Shown: positions 25,201 through 37,200 of the stretch, in pieces
Numbering within the stretch: position 1 is the first letter of the stretch
How the letters are laid out: each line of letters begins with the position of its first letter
Origin: Limnoperna fortunei
Taxonomy: Eukaryota; Mollusca; Bivalvia; Mytilida; Modiolidae
NCBI GenBank assembly: GCA_944474755.1
Contig: OX104113.1
Location: 18,415,563 to 18,479,562 of the forward strand
Length of the DNA stretch: 64,000 bases
Direction of reading: 5' to 3'
The notes under the pieces: generated by a model
The model's input: the letters and a program-made list of their open reading frames with translations, nothing else
The model's database searches: none
Told to the model about the DNA's origin: nothing
Position numbers and translations under genes: made by a program

Positions 25201-28200
25201 AAATGAACCCTTTTTAACAGACCTTTCCTTTAGGATGACATTGAACAAATGAACCTTGTCAACAGACCTTTCCTTTAGGACGACATTGAACAAATGAACA
25301 CTTTTTAACAGACCTTTCCTTTAGGATGACATTGAACAATAAACCCTTTTTAACAGACCTTTCCTTTAGGATGACATTGAACAAATGAACCTTTTTAACA
25401 GACCTTTCCTTTAGGACGACATTGAACAAATGAACCTTTTTAACAGACCTTTCCTTTAGGATGACATTGAACAATAAACCCTTTTTAACAGACCTTTCCT
25501 TTAGGACGACATTGAACAAATGAACCTTTTTAACAGACCTTTCCTTTAGGACGACATTGAACAATAAACCCTTTTTAACAGACCTTTCCTTTAGGACGAC
25601 ATTGAACAAATGAACCTTTTTAACAGACCTTTCCTTTAGGATGACATTGAACAAATAAACCCTTTTTAACAGACCTTTCCTTTAGGAGGACATTGAACAA
25701 TAAACCCTTTTTAACAGACCTTTCCTTTAGGACGACATTGAACAATAAACCCTTTTTAACAGACCTTTCCTTTAGGACGACATTGAACAATAAACCATGT
25801 TTAACAGACCTTTCCTTTGTGTACAGTTTGCTCTAGATGCCCACTCCATCTGTAAACTGGTATAATTAGTATTGGGATCACTAACCAGACTTTTTGTCAG
25901 ACAAAAATCTATCACTGAAAAATAAGCAAACATTAATGACAGTTGGATAACTGGGGTTTCTGGTTAAAGAATAACAGCCAGTCCATCATAACATCAGATT
26001 GCACTTTTTTACATAGATTATAAACAACCTCATTTTTTTACGTAAACTTGATTTAGCCAAATATGAATTCATTATTTTTATAAAGTTGAAATTCAGAATA
26101 ATTTACTTTTAATTGCTTTCATGTGATGCACTGTTTTTAATTCCCAGGGGTAAACAATGTTACTAATATTTCACTACCCAAACTCTATTTACACAAGTTG
26201 AGCATAGACAATTATCTACAACTTACCATATTTTATATCAGGGACGGTTATGGAACTCTCAGCTATGTTTGTAGAGAGAATAATCTAAAATATATTCAAG
26301 AAAATGGCAATACAAATGACAAAAAAATCTTATGGTCAACAACACCACTCTCCCATCTAACTGCATTGTGTTATTGCATCACATTTTTTATAACAAGGCC
26401 ATTTGTCATTAATTCATTGAATTTTTTCTCATTTCATGGTGTGACCTTCATGGAGACATGGTTTATTGCATGAAACATTTAAACACTAAAATGGTACAAA
26501 ATAGCAGCCATTTTGCAAATTAAAAAAGTGACAACAAAAATGATGACATCATTGCTCAAAATCAATATTTTCTGTATTGTGTATTAGTGACCATCCTGTA
26601 CACATCATTTATACAATATAATCAACTGTATATTGTTTACTGTTTTAAAGTTTGTGTTCTGCACTAGAATAAGACAACAAAAGTTCTTTTTTTGGTCTTT
26701 GTTGTCATAGTGGGTAATCTGGATATTTTGAGTACAGCTAAAATATAGGAAGAAAGAACTTCTAAAATGTGTACCTTTCTCTCTCCCTCACCAGGCATTG
26801 TAAACACCCTTGCTTGTTCTTCCAAGGTTATTGTAGAGTGAAGAGGGTAAATCACAAGGCTGAAAATGTAGGAATATTTTAATATTTAAGGAATATTTCA
26901 AATTTCTTGACAGGTTATACCATATAACATGGTTTGGCTCTGTTTTATGCATAATAAAACATGAAGCCATTTATGGATATATACCCAAGCAAGGTTTAGA
27001 GTATAACCTGGTCAGAAATTTGAAATTATTTTTCTAATTTAATTTTAACTAAAAATCTTGACAATTTTAATGGTAAAAACATTGATTACTTCATAGGACT
27101 ATTTGAATTTTAATGGCGTAAGAATAGGTCATGTGACAAATGCAAGTTATATCATATAATATTGGTTGATCCAATTGAATTAGCCAATTAGATATCAGCT
27201 AACAAAGAAAATTTAATAGGTTTTTATATGTTTAACATATGTTTTTAAAAGCTGTCATAATTTTCCTCGTCAGATAAATGAAACATTGCATCATAATAAA
27301 AAGTTAACTGTATCTTAAAGCTACATCTCAAGCAAAAGTTAAAAAAAGAAGTTAACTAATGTCAATCATGATTTTTATAATACAATATAATATAAAAATG
27401 TAATAAAAAGGAGTGAAATCTACATCTTTTCACTTGTGCTTGATTTTCTCATATTTCTTAAACTCATTTCATAATACAGTGTCTTATTTAATTAATACAA
27501 TACTATTTGGCACTAACTAGATATCAGTGTGATGGTACCAATCTCTGTGGGCCCCTCCGACCTTGAGGTCAAGGTTAAAAACTATGATATGCGACACATT
27601 GTCTTGATATTATCTACCCACATTCCAAATATCAAAAGCCTACTTCAAAAGAAAGAAAACTTACAATTCGGACATGAATTTGTCATTCAGAAAGCAATAA
27701 TGTGACATTAAGGTCAAAGTTCAAGGTCACAGGTCAACAACCACAATATGCGACACATTGCCTTGATATTATCTACCCACATTCCAAATATCAAAAGCCT
27801 ACCTCCAAAGATAAAAAAGTTACAGCGCAGACATGAATTTGTAATTCAGAAAGCAATAATGTGACCTTAAAGTCAAAGTTCAAGGTCAAAGGTAATCAAT
27901 CACGGTATGTGACACATCAACTTATCTACCCAAATTCCAAATATCAAAAGCCTACCTTAAAAGATACAAAAGTTACAGCCCGGACACGATTAGTTCAGAC
28001 AAACTGAGGGAGGGACGGATGGACGAATGGAGGGACAGACTGATTACTATAGGGCTTTAATTACAAATACTTAAAAATAATTTGATAAGAATAATCAGTC
28101 TTTAGTGTACAAACATCTAATTGCAACAATTTTCTACAAATGTGAACTGATGTATGTATATGACAACATATACACACTTGTATATTTTATCAAATCTCAG

Positions 28201-31200
28201 GTTCTCCAATAATAATCTGTAAGAGCTGCAGATTTAATATCTATTACAACATGTGTCTTACTTGTGTTGTCCTTCTATTTCTTTCAGAAGTTTTTGTAAA
28301 GATTCTATTTCACCATAACCTGTAGCAAACAAAAGTCAAGTTCACAACATGATTCATTAAAGCCAATTAAATTTGATTTAAAAAAAAAATAAAGACAATT
28401 TTACAGCAGGGATGCTTCTAACACTTTAGAACTCAGTCAAGAGATGGAAAAATTTCTTGAGCCTCATAGGCAAATAATTTTAATATCAGACCGGTATATT
28501 TGGCAAATACCTCTCCAAGGCATAATTTATCTGTTTAATTACACTGAATATCAAATCTCACTGTGAGCTAATCAATTTCGTCAAATTTCTTTAATAGCAT
28601 CCTTTAGCTGAAACGTCTAAATTTTTATTTTTATAGGAAATGCCACAGCACAGTTACCCTGACGATGGCAATTTTTTGCCAAATACCCAGTGATGCTAAA
28701 ATCTATACAAATTTCCCTGCAAATAGTAGAAATTAGGAAATAGTATAATATAATTCAATATAATGTGTAGTTAAAATATAAATTTTTAACTTCAATGTGG
28801 TACTATTTTGGAAAAGATTTTTGTTTATAAAACTGCAAGTTTGCAATAATTACCTCTCCAGGGTTAAAGCATAAACATTAAACTGATATATTATTTGTTC
28901 CAAGCAGAAAATTTGACTGCATGAGCTTGTTATTGCAAATTATATTTGTTGTTACATTCTAGACAATGCTACATGAATTCCTGAGTGCTAATAACCATTG
29001 TGCTATCAATACAATTCCTAGAAAATATCTATTTCTTGGTGGAAAGATCTGTTAATTGAAATTCCACCCAAACATAGTTTCAGTGAAATAATTTTAATAT
29101 GTTTAAAGTAAAAAAAACCACTCATTGTAACCATAGATCAGTCTGACACCAAAATATAGTGCATGTCCAAACAGATCTTACCTGAATTGTCAGGTAACAC
29201 AAAATTATTTATCACTGAAGCTGTTTTTTGGTTCAAGATTATTCAATATTAATTTCATGATGATGTTTTAATGAAGTTTATAAAATGTGTATTCAAATAT
29301 GTTATATACAGACAAACCTGTCTTAAGTGACCTTTGAAGGGAAATTATAAAGAGGTCACATAAGATGGGGTTTTTATTACAATAAATACGTTACCATCAT
29401 AAATTTAGATATTTTCCCTATTCGCAGCTTGTGAACCGGAAACACAAACAAATACCCTTTGAGACAACCCCCATTCCCACCTGGCGCATGTGCAACCATA
29501 ATCTCCATCATTTTTTCCGGTTCTTTGAACCAAGCAGCACGTGAATTATTTTGTTGACGGTCCAAAGCCTGTTACATAGGAAACTTATTTTTGAAGAATT
29601 GTGTTTATTTTAGGAGTGAAAACTGTAATATTATTGCTTTTGTTTCACTTTGTTACTTTGTTCAGGTTGCATTGAACAAAGACAGTCAAAGTCAAAGTCT
29701 CGACTTACTATACAGTACACTTACTCTGTCAGTCTACACTGCGGACGGTTATCCCTTTAGCTTTCTATTATTACATAGGAAGAGTTTTGGGATAAATGTT
29801 GCATAGTTAAAACGAAACGTCTTCGAACCAACAGACATTAGTATGTTTGTTTCCGGTCAAACATGTTTGTTTCCGGTTGCGGTTCTTTATTTACGTAAAG
29901 AACTTCCATTTCCGTTAGAAAATATTTTTGTTTTCTTCTGTCTGGTAAAGTTACCAGACTGAAGTTCATGTAAGTATTACACTTCTCAATCACTACATAA
30001 AATATTTATTTTTCTTTGGTCGGGTAAAGTTACCTGACTGAATTTCATGTAAGTAATTTTACATTTCCACTTAGCCTACCATGTGCTGTCAGAGGCAAAC
30101 AGTCTACTCGTACAATGGTTGACACTGTGGTAAGGTCTGTGTGGTATAAATTTTTTCCCATTGGCATGAGGAATAATTCTTTTGCCAGGGTAACCTACTT
30201 TGTTTCAGGGCCATTATTTAAATTTATTTTGTTTTTAAATTTAATAGTGGTATGTTATAATAGAATAATTATAAGTATTGATAGTATAATTATTTGTTAT
30301 AAATTTATTAATCAATTTAATAAATTATATGAAATAATATATTGGTAGGTATTTTGATCTTTCTCTTCCTAATGGTTGGTTTCATCTCTAGTCCTTCCCA
30401 GGTAAGTATTTAACCAGAGGATATCAATATGTATGGTTCCTTTTTGGGAAGGATAAAGCTTATTTGGCTTTATAAGGTTTGAAACCATTCGATTCCTTCT
30501 CAAAGTCTTGCTTTCAGTCGGGAAAATCTCCTGACTGTTGTCCTCAGTTTCTACATATGGCTGAACATTGTATGGCAGCTAGTAGTAATTGACTGAAGGA
30601 CAAAGGCGAGTAATTCTTTGAGTTTTCTGGTCACATTTTCTGCAAGTTAATGGTAAGCTAAGGCCTCGCTTATATTTTTGTTAGGAACCCTTGCTTACTT
30701 TTCATTCTCCGAGATTTTGTAAATACTCAGTCTTGGATGTCTTGCATATTTCTAGGGAAGAGATTTTTTCTGTTGATCATTGATCTAAATGGACTCTGTC
30801 ATATAATTGGCTTTGACGTTTGTCCTCTGTGCTCCTTATTGCAAGTTGATGGTAGTCTAGGGGCCTTACAGTGTCTGTTGTTAGGCACCCTTCTATTTAT
30901 CAAGAGATTTGAGAATTTTGATTATCCTCCGTCTCTAGGCTTGTAGGAGTTCTTGTTATGACTAGAGGAAGGTTAGATACATATACCTCCTCTAACATTC
31001 CTCAGGGTTCAGTACCTAGTTTCTATTGTGGAAAGAGGTCAGCTAATACTAGTTCTTCTTTTTGGGTTTCCTTGGTAAACTTCAAATAGAAGGAAACAAG
31101 GTCCACCCAATGAAGTCTTGTGTTGTTTCTTGGGATGGTAGGAGAAAATTGTCCACTTCAAAGTGAGTCATGTTCCTCCTCTAGCATTCCTCAGGGTTCA

Positions 31201-34200
31201 GTACCTAGTTCCTATTGTGGAAATAGGTCAGCTAATCCTAGTTCTTCTTTTTGGGTTTCCTTGGTAAACTTCAAATAGAAGGAAACAAGGTCCACCCAAT
31301 GATGAAGTCTTGTGTTTCTTTGGATGGTAGGAGAAAATTGTCCACTTTTAAGTGAGTCATGTTCCTCCTCTGCCATTTCTCAGGGTTCGGTACCTTGTTC
31401 TTATTGGAAAGAGGTCAGCTAACCCTACTTCTTCTGTTTGGGTTCCCTTGGTAAACTTCAAATAGAAGGAAACAAGGTCCACCCAATTGTGAAGTCTTAT
31501 TTTGTTTCTTTGGATAGTAGGAGAAAATTGTCCACTTCTCAGTGAGTCATGTTCCTCCTCTGCCATTTCTCAGGGTTCAATACCTCATTCCAATGGTGGA
31601 AAGAGGTCAACTGATCCTAGTTCTTCAGTTTGGGTTCCCTTGGTAAACTTCAAATAAAAGGAAACAAGGTCCACCCAATGCTTCTTTGTGTGGTAGGAGG
31701 AAATTGTCTACTTCTTAGTGAGTCATGTTCCTCCTCTGCCATTTTTCAGGGTTTAGTACCTCGTTCTTGTTAGATAGAGGTCAGTTAATCCTAGTTCTTC
31801 AGTTTAGGTTCCCTTGGTAAACTTCAAATAGAAGGAAACAAGATCCACCCAATGTTTCTTTGTGTGGTAGGAGAAAATTGTCCACTTCTTAGTGAGTCAT
31901 GTTCCTCCTCTGCCATTTCTAAGAGTTCAGTACCTCGTTCCTAATGTGGAAAGAGGTCAACTAATCCTAGTTCTTCTCTTTGGGTCCCCTTGGTAAACTT
32001 CAAATAGAAGGAAACAAAGTCCACCCAGTGGTGAAGCCTTTTATTGTTTCTTTAGATGGTAGGAGAAAACTGTCCACTTCTCAGTGAGTCATGTTCCTCC
32101 TCTGTCTTTTCTCAGGGTTCAGTACCTCATTCCTTTTGTGGAAAGAGGTCAGTTAATCCTGCTTCTTCTTCAGTTTGGTAAACTTCGTTAAGGACTAAAC
32201 AAGGTCTATTCAATGGGGACGTTGTATGTTCAGTTTGTTCTTTGGATAGTAGGAGAAACTTGTCCACTTTTCAGTGAGTCATGTTCCTTCTTTGCCTATC
32301 CTCGGTTTTCAATATCTCATTCTCTTTTTGGGAAAGAGATAGTGATTCCTACTTCTTCTGTTTGAGTTCCCTTGGACAATCTTCATACAGAAGTTTTCGA
32401 GGTTCACCCATTGCTGAAGTTTTTAATCTGCAATCTATTTTATATTAAGAGGAATATGTCCCCATCTTGGTGAGTCACTTTCCTCTTCTGCCAATCCCTG
32501 GGGTTCAGTACCTCCTTTTTGGTATAGAAAGGTTAACTGTTCCTAGTTTTTTCGATCTTCATCTACTGGCATTAAGCCCTTAGTTGTGAAGTGTGAGAAA
32601 CCTTGGAAATTATGTGCCCCTCCTTCAGTACTATCCCTTTGGAATAGGTCTGGTTTACCACTCCTCTTCCTGGGTTGGGGGGGGGAAGCAGGGGGCAGGT
32701 TGTCCCACTTTCTCCCTTAGTGGAAACTAGTTAGGAAGACTACTTGTTTCTATCAGTACTATGGAGGGCACAGGAACAATTTTTTTCTGTCTTTAGTTCC
32801 TCTGTTTTCTTCCAAGACAGAAGATTCTTTCTAGAATCAACTGTTTTAGGATAATATTGGGATTTGGCATCAAAAAGGTGAGTTGTAGTACTAAGTTCCA
32901 CCAATCTCTGCAGGTTTTTTATTCCCTTCAGTTTTGGTTCTCAAAACAATGAGAAGATGAGACCTATTCGGGACCTTTTGGTCCTGAATCAGGTTTATCA
33001 GATTATCTTTTCTCCCTGGGTTGTGGACTGTGTCAAACCTGTATTGCTGTATCAGTTTTGCTCAGTTTTTGCAAGACTTTCAGACTTTGGTGGTTCTTCT
33101 GCACACCTAGTTTATTCAGGTTCACTGTTTCTTATAGTCATGTACAGTACCACTGTAGTGACTTATTATAAGAATTGACGTTTGAACTTTTTCTCCTTTG
33201 TAGGGAAAGATCTTTTTTGCAAGAGTATTGGACAGTCCACAGAAGTCCTTCTAAGACTCTAAAATGGATTATCTGTTGTTTTTGGGTTGAATCCAAACTA
33301 TTTGTTTATTTATCAACCCATTTCTTACAGATATATGATTTTTCATGTATATTGTTCATGAAAAATCTTTTTGTAGCCTCCTCTATTAAGAGTTGAATTT
33401 CAGCAATTGCTGATGTATTGACTTGGTTTGAGGTCGGGTTCTTTGAAGAAACATTTTTTTTTTTTGCCGCTGTTATAAACTGTTTCGTGTAATGTTCCAA
33501 ACAAGGACTACTGGTACATGTGTACCTCCTTGGGATTTGGATTATTTTAGTGGCCTTAACTTTTGTTTGTAGAAGTCATTTTCATTTGCATTTTTTGTTT
33601 CTCTGAATCTTGTATGTGAATTACATCATACAAGTCGAGAATTACAATAACAGACTCCTTTTCCTAGCCAAGATTCAACTTGCAGGAAAAGTCTATGACA
33701 CTCACATTTCTGACCTTACCTCAGAGGTAAAATTGTATGTGATAAGAGTTTTTTTCCAATTAGAATCTAGCTGAAGTATTTGTCTAGGTTTTCTAGCTTG
33801 AGAAAACCTAGCTTTTACCCGTCTTTATCCCATTTAAGAAGGGAATTCGGGTTTATTTCTGCTAAAGATTTTCTACTTGGATTTGTTAAAACTTTCATAG
33901 TTTTTTAAGTCTGCTTCTCAAACTTTCTCAAGCTTCTAGTTAAGGTTCATTGAACTTAGAGCGTTAACCTCCTCCTGGTATATTGCTAATCTTCCATATT
34001 TGAGGTTTTGTAGGTTGGTTAATGAAGGTCAGTTAGTACGTTTTAACCACTTCTTACGCTCTATACCCTGTTTTGCGACAACCTTTTGCTTCGGACCAGT
34101 ACCAGCAGGTAATGCACATGGTTCCCCAATTTTCAGGGGTATTCAGCATTACGTTAAATTCAGTTTATATCTAAATTTATGATGGTAACGTATTTATTGT

Positions 34201-37200
34201 AATAAAAACTCAATTTTTAGAATTAAAATTTGGTTTTGTAAAATAAATACTTACCATCATAAATTAAAGGTCCCTCCCACCTCCCCTTCATCCCCCTCTG
34301 GGAACTGTCTGCTCGGTTCACAGAAAAATGATGGAGATTATGGTTGCACATGCGCCAGGTGGGAATGGGGGTTGTCTCAAAGGGTATTTGTTTGTGTTTC
34401 CGGTTCACAAGCTGCGAATAGGGAAAATATCTAAATTTATGATGGTAAGTATTTATTTTACGAAACCAAATTTTAATTCTAAAAATTGAGTATTTATACA
34501 GAGGTCATGATGTTTGCATACCAGTCAGCACATTCATTATGCCAACTTGTGAAAGAGTAAATAGTAAAGCCTGTATTATTATTAAGTAAAAAGTAAAATA
34601 TGTCATTTACTTCATGTTATAACCAAAGTACAAAATACATAATAATTATGAGTGTTTTGATTTCCGATTGTATTTAATGCATGTCAACTTTATTCCTCTT
34701 TCAGTTGTTTGTATTTTTTTTGTATTGGTTTTACTGTTTTCCTTGTGTTTTAACAATGCGCAATATCTAAAAATTGCAGGTCAGTTTAGAACACAGTGCA
34801 CACCAGTTTGTATTGGTTATTCCCCTTTGTAAAACAAAATGGTGTGGACATGTAGGAAACTCGACATTGTAAGAAACATCACCATTTCCAACCCAAATAT
34901 CAATAAAATCAAATAAAGACATAGACGACTATTCAAACTGACAGGGCAATCTGAACTAAACTTCTAAGACAATAAAGACATTTTTTATCGCTTCAAACTT
35001 TAGTTTTACGTTTCAAAGAAGCTTAAAAATTGACAATCATCTACAAATTTTATTTTCGTCAAACAGGGTTTATTTATTGTTTTATGCTTTAATTATCTCG
35101 ATAGTCATTTCAGACAGGCTTTTTCGATCAACACAAACAGTAAATGAATGGAAAAACACTGGGGAGGAATAAATACGGTTGAATAACACAGTAAGTCGTA
35201 TAGAGGGGGTCGCTAAGACAGGTTTTACTGTACGACTAATGATAAAACAGCAACAATTAGTCAAATAAAAAAGCAATTTGATTGAGAATTTAATGTTGAT
35301 TATTAAATACAGCAAAATATATCACCTTAGTTCTTAGTTGTAACATGGTTATAATATACATGTATCTAAATGTTTAATATTTACCAGGTAAAAAGACAAG
35401 AACTGTTCCTCTGTATGGAGCAAATCCTTTCAGTCCAATACTGTTAAATAAAATTCACAATAAAATAGACATTGTGTGGTTAAATACATATGTATGTATA
35501 TATGTCTTCAAATTAACTACTGATGACTTTTTGTAAAGACATCCTAGCTCAAAGCTTAAACCTACAATAGGCCATACCAAAACTATTTACAAAAGAAAAT
35601 AGTGACAGTAATTGTCCCCATTCTTACTGTATATAATGTATCCTCCATTTGTTAACGTTTGCATGACTTTATAAAATAAATATTACACAGGTGTATGAGG
35701 AAGATGAATGATCAGTTGTTACATACTAACCCTTGCTTCTTAGCATCTAATTTGTCAAACTCCTGTATAAGTCTTACAGCAAGTATATAGGCTGCCCTGG
35801 ATATCTCCGGCTTTGCTGGATCCAAAGCAGGAATCTAAAAATGTTCAATTTCTGCATTCATTACTTAATAAGACATGAATAAAAAAGTCATCTTATGATG
35901 TATCTTGGAAGTAACAACTTTTTCTAAAACTATGAAATATTGCATCACAAAAAAATGAATCTACAGAAAATTATTACATTTCATATTGTATAATATAACA
36001 GCAAGATTTTAGAAATTAAAAAAAATATATCATTTTTGATAATTTTTAGAAACATTTTGTGAAAGTATGTTGCTATGTAATGGCTGCCAAAAGATACAAA
36101 TCTAACCTCTGATAGCTGAGTCAGATCATCAGCATAATATTCTGAAACATTGTAGGCCTTCCCTTCTACACTGACCACAGGTGCTGGTTCTAGACGATCT
36201 CTTATTGGAACAGCAAAATACTGTCCAAACATGTCCGAGTCAAATGTTGCAGACATCATCACAACTTTTATATGACGTGAATTTGACCTCAATAATTTTC
36301 TAACAACTAACAAACAAAAGTCTGTCTCTTGATCTCGCTCATGGACCTAAAAAACAAATAAGCATTACGGTTGTGTAGTTTTTGTGATATAACACTGTAA
36401 ACAGAAAAAACACTGAACATAAAACCATTAACATACAAATGCAAAAAATGCCATAACATCAAATTATTATTCAGCAATTGTCAGTTTTTCCATTATATGA
36501 TTGTTGTCTGTAAATAATCTCTCTACACCAAAATGATAATCATTTCATGTACTAAAGTGATTTACCTCTGGTGTCTTTAATAATGAGATAATTTGTTTAT
36601 ATTGAGGTTCAGCATAGGTACTAAATCAGCTATTTGTTTAAATCAAAGAAAACTCCAATTTATTATTGTATTAAAATTAAATGGCTATGGTAGGGCTTTA
36701 CAGATGGCATTTGTATGCACGCTAGGTTGAGAAATTTTGTCAATGGATAAACCAAAGTAGAATTGTGAGGTTTAATTATTGCAATCACAGAGTGATTGCA
36801 TTATTGCAATAATAAAAACATTGCAAAAATTTCAGAATTTACAGTCATTAGTTTGTGTCTCTATATTTACCTCGATCAGAATGACATGTGTAAATTGTGT
36901 CTCTATGTTTACCTTGTCCAGAATGACATGTGTAAATTGTTAGTTTGTGTCTCTATGTTTACCTCATCCAGAATGACATGTGTAAATTGTAACATATTCT
37001 TTGTCTTAATCAGTTTACGTAACAGTACACCAGTTGTCACATAGAGTAGTCTGGTATCTTCATTGGCTGTTTTATCCATTCCAACCTAGAAACACAGAAA
37101 AAAATGTATATGTTATAGTAGATATATTCTTATTTTGATTTTGAAGTAAAAAACAATTTTTTATCAAACATCTGATTTCCTACCAAATATTGCTTTTCTT

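Larger units (their letters stand above)
29370..34491 (+). mobile_element. DIRS-like retrotransposon (non-autonomous or decayed)
   Basis: Inverted terminal repeats of about 165 bp: 29379-29540 matches the reverse complement of 34312-34480. Just inside the right repeat, 34167-34265 is an internal complementary region: 34167-34209 is the exact complement of the left terminus and 34208-34265 the complement of the right terminus (one mismatch), joined through a shared AC (GT at the ends). This arrangement is specific to DIRS elements, which replicate through a circle closed at that junction. There is no reverse transcriptase, RNase H or tyrosine recombinase frame; the interior is tandem repeats and unassigned sequence. 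Inserted in TDRD9 intron 8. Confidence 0.82.
29309..35230. mobile_element. Pogo-type inverted-repeat element interrupted by a DIRS-like insertion
   Basis: Left end CAGACAAACCTGTCTTAAGTG at 29309, right end (reverse complement) CAGTAAAACCTGTCTTAGCG at 35230, with TA outside both. Removing 29370-34491 leaves about 800 bp, a typical non-autonomous size. Confidence 0.65.

Noticed and set aside
24960..25202. 80-codon frame next to the minisatellite
   Set aside because: Mostly the same repeat plus flanking intron.
25259..25654. 131-codon frame made of 15-residue repeats in the exon 12 minisatellite
   Set aside because: Period of 45 keeps a frame open by arithmetic. It is in a different frame from TDRD9 and has no initiation context or domain.
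34209..34490. Separate 282-bp miniature inverted-repeat element
   Set aside because: Its two arms are explained better as the internal complementary region and right terminus of the DIRS-like element, because the complement of the left terminus is fused directly to it.
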